Positions 8,613 to 16,276 of a DNA stretch of 64,000 nt are shown piece by piece (position 1 is the stretch's first letter; each line of letters opens with the position of its first letter). The notes under the pieces were generated by a model, which searched no databases, had not been told where the DNA came from, and saw only the letters and a list, made by a program, of their open reading frames with translations. Origin of the DNA: an uncultured Agathobacter sp. (GTDB lineage: Bacteria > Bacillota > Clostridia > Lachnospirales > Lachnospiraceae); contig CAKRDT010000002.1 in the NCBI GenBank assembly GCA_934316545.1, forward strand, positions 1 through 64,000, in the 5' to 3' direction. Both the position numbers and the translations under genes were made by a program.

Positions 8613-9428
8613 ATGGGGAACGGAATGACCATCGAAGAGAAGAAGAGAAAGGTGCAGGATTTTCGGCCGATAGATGATGCTTTCTTCGAGGTGCTGACAG
8701 ATGATACAAGTTTCTGTCAGGAAATGTTGAGAATTCTATTGGATGACAATGAACTGCTTGTTGAAGACGTAGTTGTACAAAGTAGTGAGAGAAATATATA
8801 TGATCGCTCTGTACGACTGGATGCGTTATGTACTTTCACAGATGGCAAGAAATGCAATGTGGAAGTGCAAAGATCAGATAAAGATGATCATTTGCGAAGA
8901 GTAAGGTTTAATGCTTCGAGTATTGCAGTCAAGGATTCACAGGTAAAGCAAAGTTTTAAAAAGATTGAAGATATCATAGTTGTGTACATATCACAGTTTG
9001 ATATTTTTGAAGGTGGTCGAGTAATTTATCATGTAGACAGTGTCATACGTGAGACGGGAAAGATAGTTGATGATGGTCTTGTCCGTGTGTTTGCAAATAC
9101 ACAGGTTAAGGATGGAACTATAATTTCGGAATATTTAGGTTACTTTTTGAAAAAAGAAGTAAGTGATTCTAAATTTCCGGAGTTGACAAAACGAATGAAC
9201 TATTTGAAACATCAGGAGGGAGGTCTTCAAGCGGTGTGTGAAGTAATGGAACGATATGAGAGAAAGGCAGCTGAGAAAGCTGCGCAAGAAGCAAACATGC
9301 AGGCAAATATAAAAGCAATTAAAAAGATGATCAATGAATATAATGCGAAAAAAGAAAGCATTCTCGAGGATTATACAGAAGAAGAATATGCTTTAGCGTT
9401 AAAAGAACTCTCTGATAAGAGACGCTGA
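8613..9428 (+). CDS. Rpn/PD-(D/E)XK nuclease-family transposase-like protein
   Basis: A 271-residue protein of the PF12784-type PD-(D/E)XK group. It opens with FRPIDDAFFEVL, and a catalytic core can be read as Asp (RLDALCTF) and the E-x-Q strand (CNVEVQRSD). A helical, Ala/Lys-rich C-terminal tail follows (residues ~215-271). Members are called Rpn recombination-promoting nucleases or transposase-like; many copies occur in gut clostridia, often alone. A TATACT -10 box at 8588 implies a very short leader. ATGs at 8607, 8613 and 8625 are all possible starts; GGGG before 8625 favours a later one. No inverted repeats flank it. Confidence 0.8.
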   Translation: MGNGMTIEEKKRKVQDFRPIDDAFFEVLTDDTSFCQEMLRILLDDNELLVEDVVVQSSERNIYDRSVRLDALCTFTDGKKCNVEVQRSDKDDHLRRVRFNASSIAVKDSQVKQSFKKIEDIIVVYISQFDIFEGGRVIYHVDSVIRETGKIVDDGLVRVFANTQVKDGTIISEYLGYFLKKEVSDSKFPELTKRMNYLKHQEGGLQAVCEVMERYERKAAEKAAQEANMQANIKAIKKMINEYNAKKESILEDYTEEEYALALKELSDKRR

Positions 9429-9501
9429 TTTAAAAACGATTGAGCTTGCACAAGCAAAAAGAGATGAAGCAGTGGGCGTAATTATTCGTAGTGAAAGAGT
9501 T

Positions 9502-9542
9502 GCAGACAAAGGTGCCGGATGGATGCCTTTGTCTGCTTTTTT
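9502..9542 (+). terminator. Intrinsic terminator after the PD-(D/E)XK gene
   Basis: Perfect 11-bp stem GCAGACAAAGG/CCTTTGTCTGC followed by six T residues. The sequence duplicates the terminator at 8351 with small changes. Confidence 0.88.
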
Positions 9543-9583
9543 ATTGATAATATAGTTTTATTGAAAGATGGGAGAGAAGTAAA

Positions 9584-10285
9584 ATGAAACCGATAGTAGG
9601 AGTGTTACCCTTGTGGGATGATGAAAAAGAAAGCTTGTGGATGCTGCCGGGATATTTTCATGGAATCGAAGAAGCGGGCGGTATGCCAATTATGCTGCCC
9701 CTGAGCAGCGAGCCGGTAACGATTGAACAGTGTGTAAAGATGTGTGACGGCTTTCTATTTACAGGCGGTCATGATGTATCGCCTGAATTGTATGGAATGG
9801 AGGCTTTTTCATCGAATGTCATATGCAGCAAACTGCGTGATGAGATGGAAGGTGCTTTAATGAAGCGTGCGTTGGAAGAGAATAAATCGATACTTGGAAT
9901 TTGCAGGGGTATCCAGTTTTTGAATGTGCATCTGGGCGGAACGCTGTATCAGGATCTGCCGACGGAACATCCGAGTGGAGTCGAACATCATCAGACGGCA
10001 CCGTATGATATTCCGGTGCACACGAACAGGATTGTGAAAGACAGTCCGTTGCATCAATTACTTGAAAAAGAGAATCTTGCGGTAAACAGTTATCATCATC
10101 AGGCGATTCGAAAGCTGGCACCGGATCTGGAAGCGATGGCGGAGTCGGAGGATGGACTTGTCGAAGCAGTGTATATGCCTTCGAAAACGTTTGTGTGGGC
10201 ACTGCAGTGGCATCCGGAATTTGCATATAAAACAGATGCGGACAGTAGAAAGATTTTTCAGGCATTTGTTGATTCAATGAATTGA
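9584..10285 (+). CDS. Gamma-glutamyl-gamma-aminobutyrate hydrolase-family (peptidase C26) protein
   Basis: A 233-residue class I glutamine-amidotransferase-like hydrolase of the PuuD type. The nucleophile elbow is ILGICRGIQFLN (Cys near residue 107), and the catalytic His-Glu pair is in ALQWHPEFAY near the C-terminus. The N-terminal PIVGVLPLWDDEK and FTGGHDVSPELYG match the family. Such enzymes cleave gamma-glutamyl amides such as gamma-glutamyl-GABA, but no putrescine pathway genes are nearby, so the true substrate is open. GGGAGAG precedes the ATG. Its stop overlaps the next promoter's -35 region. Confidence 0.88.
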   Translation: MKPIVGVLPLWDDEKESLWMLPGYFHGIEEAGGMPIMLPLSSEPVTIEQCVKMCDGFLFTGGHDVSPELYGMEAFSSNVICSKLRDEMEGALMKRALEENKSILGICRGIQFLNVHLGGTLYQDLPTEHPSGVEHHQTAPYDIPVHTNRIVKDSPLHQLLEKENLAVNSYHHQAIRKLAPDLEAMAESEDGLVEAVYMPSKTFVWALQWHPEFAYKTDADSRKIFQAFVDSMN

Positions 10286-10310
10286 CGTACAGAAAACTGT
10301 ACATTATAAT
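10282..10310 (+). promoter_or_regulatory. YefM-YoeB promoter with TGTACA-type operator
   Basis: TTGACG (10282-10287) and TATAAT (10305-10310) are 17 bp apart. Between them GTACAG-AAAA-CTGTAC (10287-10302) is a perfect inverted repeat containing a TGTACA core. That core is the one described for the Escherichia coli YefM-YoeB operator, so autorepression by this pair is likely. Confidence 0.75.
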
Positions 10311-10356
10311 ATAATAAAGAAGGCAGTAACTATTGTTTGTTATGAAGGAGAGGCTT

Positions 10357-10626
10357 ATGCTTGCGGTTAATTATACAAATCTGAGAGAGAATATGAAGCA
10401 TTATATGGACGTGGTTACCGATGATTATGAGACGATAATCGTTACCAGAAAAGATAACAAGAATGTGGTTATGATTTCAGAGGAATCTTATAACAACCTG
10501 ATCGAAAATGTGTATGTGATGGGAAATAAAGCTAATTATGATTGGCTGATGGAATCCAAAGCCCAGCTTGAAAACGGAAATTTGCATAAGTATGATCTTT
10601 TGGCAGGAGCAGATGCCGATGAATAA
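10357..10626 (+). CDS. yefM: YefM-type antitoxin
   Basis: An 89-residue Phd/YefM antitoxin. The N-terminal half (MLAVNYTNLRENMKHYMDVV, then VTRKDNKNVVMISEESYNNL) is the DNA-binding dimer domain. The acidic C-terminal part binds and neutralises the toxin. The ATG at 10357 is chosen for its GAAGGAGAGG site; an upstream TTG at 10333 is less likely. It overlaps the toxin gene by 8 bp, so translation is coupled. With the TGTACA operator upstream this is a self-regulating module. Confidence 0.92.
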   Translation: MLAVNYTNLRENMKHYMDVVTDDYETIIVTRKDNKNVVMISEESYNNLIENVYVMGNKANYDWLMESKAQLENGNLHKYDLLAGADADE

Positions 10627-10879
10627 AGTTTTTACCGAGAACGGCTGGAAGGATTATATATATTGGCAGACGGAAGATCGCAAAACAATGAAAAAGATCA
10701 ATGGTCTGATTGAAGATATATGTCGGAATGGAAATGAAGGAATCGGAAAACCGGAACCGCTGACCGGAAATCTGTCCGGCTTTTGGAGTCGGAGAATTAA
10801 CGATAAAGACCGATTGATCTACAAAATTGATGAAAGCAACGTGTATATACTGGCATGCAGGTATCACTATACTAAATAG
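10619..10879 (+). CDS. yoeB: YoeB-type mRNA interferase toxin
   Basis: This 86-residue RelE-superfamily toxin cleaves mRNA on the ribosome. The family's hallmarks are present: WKDYIYWQTEDRKTMKKIN, the KPEPL-x-x-NLSGFWSRRI motif, and a C-terminal CRYHY carrying the catalytic His and Tyr. The ATG at 10619 overlaps the antitoxin stop and has AGGAG at a normal distance; an ATG two codons earlier is too close to it. No residue appears lost, so it looks active and must be held in check by YefM. Confidence 0.93.
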   Translation: MNKVFTENGWKDYIYWQTEDRKTMKKINGLIEDICRNGNEGIGKPEPLTGNLSGFWSRRINDKDRLIYKIDESNVYILACRYHYTK

Positions 10880-10934
10880 AACAATTTAGTATAAGTGATT
10901 TAGGGAACTTTATAGCAAATAAGGAGAAGAACCC

Positions 10935-11312
10935 ATGAGAGTATTACATTTAGAAGACGATGTAATGAAATATGCAAACATTCAACGAGTATTAAATCGC
11001 GGTGGAATTACGGATATTGTGTGGGAGAAGAATGTTGCGGATGGCATTGAGACCATAGAAGATGCAATTATGGATCACAATCCGTTTGATTTGATTATTA
11101 CAGACATGCATTATCCTATGAAGTATGGTGAAAAGCCAGTTTGGGATGCCGGAGAACATTTTATCGCAAAAATGCAGGCAAAGAATATTAAAACACCAAT
11201 TATTGTTTGTTCCAGCATCAATGAAAAAATCCCTAACATCTTAGGAAATGTTTGGTATCAGAAAAAGCGAAATTGGGAAACTGAAATGTTGAATTTATTG
11301 AAATCTGTATGA
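10935..11312 (+). CDS. Stand-alone response-regulator receiver domain
   Basis: The 125-residue protein is one CheY-like receiver domain. The acidic pair is in LHLEDD near residues 8-9, the phospho-acceptor Asp in LIITDMHYP near 57, and a Ser switch residue in IIVCSSIN near 94. The usual conserved Lys appears displaced (WYQKKRNWE). There is no output domain and no histidine kinase next door. Similar orphan receivers sit beside diverse genes in clostridia. A partner cannot be inferred. AAGGAG lies upstream. Confidence 0.75.
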   Translation: MRVLHLEDDVMKYANIQRVLNRGGITDIVWEKNVADGIETIEDAIMDHNPFDLIITDMHYPMKYGEKPVWDAGEHFIAKMQAKNIKTPIIVCSSINEKIPNILGNVWYQKKRNWETEMLNLLKSV

Positions 11313-11429
11313 TATGAAAAATAAATCATTGTTTTCAAAAATTAGAAAGTATAATATCCTACAATATCTCTTTCATAAAATAGTTGTACTTACTGACAAA
11401 GTGTGATAAATTTGATAAGAACTGAATAT

Positions 11430-11612
11430 GTAGCAATCAGGTGTCGGAGCAATCATGTCGTTGATTGGCTCCGGTGAAAAGGGAAACAGGTGTAAATCCT
11501 GTACGAACTCGTCACCGTAATTAAGGAGCGAAGCCAATATATCACTGGGAAACCGGGAAGATGGTGGATGCGATGATCTATAAGCCGGGAGACCTGCCTG
11601 AGCGCTGTACAG
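11430..11612 (+). ncRNA. Cobalamin riboswitch
   Basis: The leader has the expected core: GGGAAACAGGTGTAAATCC, then ACTGGGAAACCGGGAAG, and the 3' B12 box AGCCGGGAGACCTGCCTG at 11583-11600. It lies 180 bp before the exported cobaltochelatase gene. An intrinsic terminator downstream forms the off switch, so high cobalamin should shut off the lipoprotein-ABC block and whatever reads through behind it. Confidence 0.92.
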
Positions 11613-11667
11613 AAACGATGAGTTTCAGACCACGAGTAAAAAGGTTGTACGTTTGGATTGTGTGCAG

Positions 11668-11702
11668 ACTCTTTACCTATTTTTGGGAAAAGAGTTTTTC
11701 TT
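11668..11702 (+). terminator. Riboswitch expression-platform terminator
   Basis: ACTCTTT/AAAGAGT stem enclosing a CC/GG step, followed by TTTTTC. It sits between the riboswitch and cbiK. Confidence 0.7.
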
Positions 11703-11789
11703 TTGTGTACCATAAGGCATCAGGCCACTCGTTTTTGTAGTACATATTTGGAAATGAAAAGCAGAAGATACTGCAGAAAAGAGGAGACA

Positions 11790-13004
11790 ATGAAAAAGAA
11801 AATCGTAACACTGCTTATGGCATCTGTTCTGATTGTTATGAGTGCAACAGGATGCGGAAACGGCAATCAGAATGCAACAGACAACAAAGTGGATGCAAAC
11901 ACACAGGATACACAGACAGAGAGCGTAAGCGATGATCAGAAGGCTGCGGATGAAGTCGCAGATTTAATCGATGCGATCTATGTGCAGGAGAGAACCGATG
12001 ATACGGATGCACAGTGCGAGGCTGCCAAGGCTGCCTGGGACAAGCTGACCGATGCACAGAAGGCATTGGTAGAGGGCGAGAATGCGGATCCGGATTATTT
12101 CGGAAGAGATACTGGTGATGCTTCCAAAGATGATCCACGCAACCAGGATGATATCGGCGAGAACGAGATCCTTGTTGTAAGTTTCGGTACCTCATTCAAT
12201 GACAGCCGTGTGGCTGATATCAAAGGTATCGAGGATGCAATCCAGGAAGCCAATCCGGACTGGTCTGTACGCAGAGCATTTACCGCACAGATCATCATTA
12301 ATCATATACAGGCACGTGATGGTGAGAAAATCGATAACATGGATCAGGCTTTGGACCGTGCCGTGGCAAACGGTGTAAAGAACCTTGTTGTTCAGCCGAC
12401 ACACTTAATGCATGGTGCAGAGTATGACGAACTCGTGGAAGCTGTTAACAACTACAGCGACAAGTTTGAGTCGGTTAAGGTTGCCGAGCCGCTTCTCGGT
12501 GAAGTCGGAGATGACGCAACCGTCGTTAACGATGACAAGAAGGCTGTAGCAGAGATCCTTACCGCTGAGGCTGTTAAGACAGCAGGCTTTGACAGCCTGG
12601 ATGCAGCAAAGGAAGATGGCACTGCATTCGTATTTATGGGACATGGTACTTCACATACAGCAAAGATTTCTTACAGCCAGATGCAGGCACAGATGAATGA
12701 TCTTGGATATGACAATGTATTTATCGGAACTGTAGAGGGTGAGCCGGAAGAGACTTCCTGCGAGAACGTCATTGAGGCTGTCAAGAATGCAGGATATAAG
12801 AAGGTGTATCTTCGCCCGCTTATGGTTGTTGCCGGTGATCATGCAAACAATGATATGGCAGGAAAAGATGATGACTCCTGGATGAGCATGTTTCTGGCTT
12901 CCGGAAACTTTGGAAGTGTAGCGGCGCAGATTGCCGGACTTGGTGAGATCGAAGGTGTCCAGAAACTCTATGTAGCACATACGGCTGCAGCCATCGGTAA
13001 ATAA
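11790..13004 (+). CDS. cbiK: Exported lipoprotein sirohydrochlorin cobaltochelatase
   Basis: A 404-residue CbiK-type chelatase that inserts Co2+ into sirohydrochlorin. The start at MKKKIVTLL has GAGGAGA upstream. Residues 1-20 are a lipoprotein signal ending in a lipobox (SATGC), so the protein should be tethered outside the membrane. An Ala/Asp-rich helical spacer (about 40-115) precedes two Rossmann-like lobes. Metal/catalytic His candidates sit in VQPTHLMHGAEYDEL, FMGHGTSH and VVAGDHANND. Cytoplasmic CbiK lacks the signal and spacer, so this resembles the periplasmic Desulfovibrio form and the Porphyromonas IhtB haem protein. The first gene after the B12 riboswitch. Chelation of cobalt outside the cell, or metal exchange on a tetrapyrrole before import, is inference. 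Confidence 0.88.
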   Translation: MKKKIVTLLMASVLIVMSATGCGNGNQNATDNKVDANTQDTQTESVSDDQKAADEVADLIDAIYVQERTDDTDAQCEAAKAAWDKLTDAQKALVEGENADPDYFGRDTGDASKDDPRNQDDIGENEILVVSFGTSFNDSRVADIKGIEDAIQEANPDWSVRRAFTAQIIINHIQARDGEKIDNMDQALDRAVANGVKNLVVQPTHLMHGAEYDELVEAVNNYSDKFESVKVAEPLLGEVGDDATVVNDDKKAVAEILTAEAVKTAGFDSLDAAKEDGTAFVFMGHGTSHTAKISYSQMQAQMNDLGYDNVFIGTVEGEPEETSCENVIEAVKNAGYKKVYLRPLMVVAGDHANNDMAGKDDDSWMSMFLASGNFGSVAAQIAGLGEIEGVQKLYVAHTAAAIGK

Positions 13005-13071
13005 GAGATGCTTGTGTGAACGGACAGGCAATTGATCAGAATAGAAAAGAAATAAAAGGAACAAGGGAATC

Positions 13072-13980
13072 ATGAACAGAATGAAAAAGTATATAGCGGT
13101 CACCATGCTTTTGATGGCGATGCTCCTTATAGGGTGCGCAGGAAACACAGACAATGAGCAGGCAAGTACACAGGAAAATGCACAGGCATCGACACAAAAA
13201 GAAGCCGAACTTGCAGATGGCGTATATACCGCAGAATTTAATACGGACAGCTCGATGTTTCATGTGAATGAAGCCTGTGACGGAAAAGGAAAGCTTACGG
13301 TAGAGAATGGACAGATGACGATCCATATTTCCCTTGCATCTACTCATATTGTAAATCTTTATGTCGGACTTGCAGAGGATGCTGCAAAGGACGGAGCAAA
13401 GCTGCTTGAGCCTACCACAGACATTGTGACATACAGCGACGGGACTTCTGAGGAAGTTTATGGATTCGATGTTCCGGTTCCGGCTCTTGATGAGGAATTT
13501 GATCTTGCAATTCTCGGAACCAAAGGAAAGTGGTATGATCACAAGGTCAGCGTGTCAAATCCGGTTGCAGGATACAACGAAAGCGGCGAGGATGCAAGTC
13601 AGGCTCCTACAAAGGATACTCTGATTGAAAGTGAAGTGGAATATAAAGATTCCTTAGAAGAGGGAAGCTATACGGTGGAGATTAAATTTGAGGGTGGAAG
13701 CGGCAGAGCGTCCATCCAGTCTCCGGTTACACTGACCGTAGCTGCGGACGGCAAGATGACGGCAACCGTGGAGTGGAGCAGTCCAAATTATGATTACATG
13801 ATCGTAGATGGGGAAAAACTGTTCCCGGTTAATACCGATGGAAACTCTGTCTTTGAGATACCGGTAGCCGGCTTTGATACTCCGATTACCGTGATCGGCG
13901 ATACGGTTGCGATGAGCAAGCCACACGAGATCGAATACACACTGACATTCTTATCCGATACATTGAAGAATGCGCAGTAA
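13072..13980 (+). CDS. Two-domain lipoprotein of unknown function in the B12 uptake block
   Basis: A 302-residue secreted lipoprotein: signal with lipobox MLLIGCAG, a Gln/Thr/Ala-rich linker, then two beta-rich domains. Domain 1 (about 45-165) begins LADGVYTAEFN and contains MTIHISLASTHIVNLYVG. Domain 2 (about 195-300) begins EEGSYTVEIKF and ends VAMSKPHEIEYTLTF. The paired DGxY-start, beta-sandwich-like layout recalls NEAT haem-binding domains, but this is a resemblance only. Position between the exported chelatase and the BtuF-like protein suggests a surface carrier for a corrinoid, haem or cobalt complex. AAGGGAATC precedes the ATG. Confidence 0.7.
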   Translation: MNRMKKYIAVTMLLMAMLLIGCAGNTDNEQASTQENAQASTQKEAELADGVYTAEFNTDSSMFHVNEACDGKGKLTVENGQMTIHISLASTHIVNLYVGLAEDAAKDGAKLLEPTTDIVTYSDGTSEEVYGFDVPVPALDEEFDLAILGTKGKWYDHKVSVSNPVAGYNESGEDASQAPTKDTLIESEVEYKDSLEEGSYTVEIKFEGGSGRASIQSPVTLTVAADGKMTATVEWSSPNYDYMIVDGEKLFPVNTDGNSVFEIPVAGFDTPITVIGDTVAMSKPHEIEYTLTFLSDTLKNAQ

Positions 13981-13993
13981 TTGAGGATTGGAT

Positions 13994-15199
13994 ATGATAG
14001 GGAGAAAACAGATTGTAATTCTAAGCTGTTTCGTAATGATGGGACTGGCGGGGCTTTGCGGCTGCGTCAGTCCTTCTTCCGATTCTACGGAATCTATAGA
14101 AACGGAAGCAAAAAACGGTACAAAGGTAGATTCACTTGGAAATCTTAAGTATGAGAGCAGTATGGATCTGCAATATGCGAAGAATTTTTCCGTCGATGAT
14201 TATGAGGGCGGATATAAGGTTTTAACTACTATGGACGGCACACAGATTCTTGTTGTGCCGGACGGAAAACAGGTGCCGGATGGAATCGGTGACAATGTTA
14301 TTGTCGTCAGGCAGCCGGTCAAGAACCTTTATATCGTATCATCATCCATCATGGATATCTTCAGCAGGCTGGATGCGATGGATACGATCCGGCTTTCCAG
14401 TCAGAAAGAAGAGGACTGGTACGTGCAGGATGCGAAGGACGCGATGGCAAGAGGCGATATCCTCTATGCCGGAAAATACAGTAAGCCTGATTATGAGTTA
14501 ATTGTTTCTGAAAATTGTTCGCTGGCAATCGAGAATACCATGATCACACATTCACCGGAAGTCAGTGAGATGCTTGCGGATTTTGACATCCCGACAATGA
14601 TTGAGTATTCCAGTTACGAGGAACATCCGCTTGCAAGAGTGGAGTGGGTGAAATTCTTCGGTGCGCTCATCGGTAAGGAAGAGAAGGCAAAGGAAGTGTT
14701 TGACGAAGAGGTGCGTCTGGTCGATGAAGCGACATCGGTCAAGAAAACCGGCAAAACCATTGCGTTCTTCTATGTGACATCCAATGGGCTGATCCAGGTG
14801 CGATCGAGTAAGGATTATGTCCCGAAGATGATCGAGCTCGCAGGCGGTAACTATATCTTTGAGAATATCGGAGATCCGGATTCGAAGCGGTCGACGGTCA
14901 GTATGCAGATGGAAGACTTCTACGATAAGGCGAAGAATGCGGATTTCATCATATATAACAGTTCCATCGATGGCGGCGTGCAGTCGGTGCAGGAACTGAT
15001 AGATAAATGTAACGTGCTCAGGGATTTTAAGGCGGTCAAAGAGGGCAATGTCTGGTGCACAACGAACGATATGTACCAGCAGTCTATGTCGATCGGCTGC
15101 CTGATCCGCGATATGCACAACATGTTACAGGGAAAGAGTGAAGATACGATGCAGTATCTTTTTCATTTAAATGAAAGGAAGAACGGACGCAGAGTCTGA
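13994..15199 (+). CDS. BtuF-like ABC transporter substrate-binding lipoprotein
   Basis: A 401-residue cluster A-III binding protein (periplasmic binding protein family of FeIII/B12 importers). The lipobox is LAGLCGC. The N-lobe contains VKNLYIVSSSIMDIFSRLDA, and the C-lobe includes FYVTSNGLIQVRSSKDYVPK and ELAGGNYIFENIG. The ATG at 13994 has GAGGA six bases upstream; a TTG two codons earlier is an alternative. Adjacent permease and ATPase genes complete the transporter. The riboswitch points to cobalamin or a precursor as substrate, but the fold alone cannot separate B12 from haem or siderophore. Confidence 0.85.
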   Translation: MIGRKQIVILSCFVMMGLAGLCGCVSPSSDSTESIETEAKNGTKVDSLGNLKYESSMDLQYAKNFSVDDYEGGYKVLTTMDGTQILVVPDGKQVPDGIGDNVIVVRQPVKNLYIVSSSIMDIFSRLDAMDTIRLSSQKEEDWYVQDAKDAMARGDILYAGKYSKPDYELIVSENCSLAIENTMITHSPEVSEMLADFDIPTMIEYSSYEEHPLARVEWVKFFGALIGKEEKAKEVFDEEVRLVDEATSVKKTGKTIAFFYVTSNGLIQVRSSKDYVPKMIELAGGNYIFENIGDPDSKRSTVSMQMEDFYDKAKNADFIIYNSSIDGGVQSVQELIDKCNVLRDFKAVKEGNVWCTTNDMYQQSMSIGCLIRDMHNMLQGKSEDTMQYLFHLNERKNGRRV

Positions 15200-15259
15200 C
15201 CTGGTTTCACCCGGAAATACGCAGTCATAAAACAAAGAGAATGGAAGAGAAGGTTGAAA

Positions 15260-16276
15260 ATGCAACATAACCGGAAAATGCGTTATATTACAGCATTTCT
15301 CATACTTGGAATTGCTACGCTTGTACTTGTTATCTTAAATGTATGTATCGGAACGGTGGAGATTCCGTTTCGTGATATTCTTAAGTCGATCGGAGGATAT
15401 TCTGTCGAAAATGAGCGGATCCTGTGGGATATCCGTATGCCGCGAACCCTTGCAGCCCTGCTTCTTGGAGGTGCACTCGGCCTTGCCGGTTATCTGCTGC
15501 AGACATTCTTTCACAATCCGATCGCGGGCCCGTTTGTGCTTGGAATCTCATCCGGAGCGAAGATGGTCGTAGCGCTTGTGATGGTATTTCTGATGGGCAA
15601 TGCGATCCGTGTCAGTTCTGCGGCGCTTATTGCTGCGGCTTTCGTGGGAGCGATGCTTTCGATGGGATTTGTACTTGCCGTGTCGCACAAGGTCCATCAT
15701 ATGGCGATGCTTGTGGTCAGCGGCGTGATGATCGGGTATATCTGTTCGGCGATCACGGAACTTGTCGTGACGTTTGCAAGCGATTCGGATATCGTCAACC
15801 TTCACAACTGGTCAAGAGGAAGTTTTTCCGGAATGACATGGGACAATGTAACGGTCATTACCGGTGTGGTGTTTGTCACATTTCTTTTGGTATTTTTGCT
15901 CGCAAAACCGCTCGGAGCATACCAGCTCGGCGAAGTGTATGCGCAGAATATGGGCGTGAATATACCGCTTTTTCGAGTGCTGCTTGTAATCTTATCGAGT
16001 ATTTTATCCGCGTGTATCGTGGCATTTGCGGGTCCGATCTCCTTTGTCGGAGTGGCGGTGCCGCATCTGGTCAAGGCGCTGTTTCGGACAACAAAGCCGA
16101 TCCTTATGATACCTGCCTGCTTTCTGGGCGGAAGTGTGTTCTGTCTGTTTTGTGATCTGCTGGCAAGAATGCTTTTTGCACCGACAGAGCTGAGTATCAG
16201 TACCGTGACGGCAGTGTTTGGTGCGCCGGTTGTAATCTTTGTGATGATGCGGCGGAATAAGGAGAGGATGCTGTAA
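15260..16276 (+). CDS. FecCD/BtuC-type ABC transporter permease
   Basis: A 338-residue permease with about ten helices. Family landmarks are DIRMPRTLAALLLGGALGLA near residue 55, GYLLQTFFHNPIAGPFVLGI just after, and the C-terminal FAGPISFVGVAVPHLVK that holds the coupling helix for the ATPase. AGAAGG precedes the ATG. Its stop and the ATPase start share bases (TAATG), so the two are translationally coupled. It forms a homodimer channel in this importer class. Confidence 0.92.
   Translation: MQHNRKMRYITAFLILGIATLVLVILNVCIGTVEIPFRDILKSIGGYSVENERILWDIRMPRTLAALLLGGALGLAGYLLQTFFHNPIAGPFVLGISSGAKMVVALVMVFLMGNAIRVSSAALIAAAFVGAMLSMGFVLAVSHKVHHMAMLVVSGVMIGYICSAITELVVTFASDSDIVNLHNWSRGSFSGMTWDNVTVITGVVFVTFLLVFLLAKPLGAYQLGEVYAQNMGVNIPLFRVLLVILSSILSACIVAFAGPISFVGVAVPHLVKALFRTTKPILMIPACFLGGSVFCLFCDLLARMLFAPTELSISTVTAVFGAPVVIFVMMRRNKERML

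Noticed and set aside
9819-10304. 161-codon minus-strand frame opposite the C26 hydrolase gene
   Set aside because: Antisense shadow of a clear enzyme gene, His/Pro/Ser-rich composition and no start signal.
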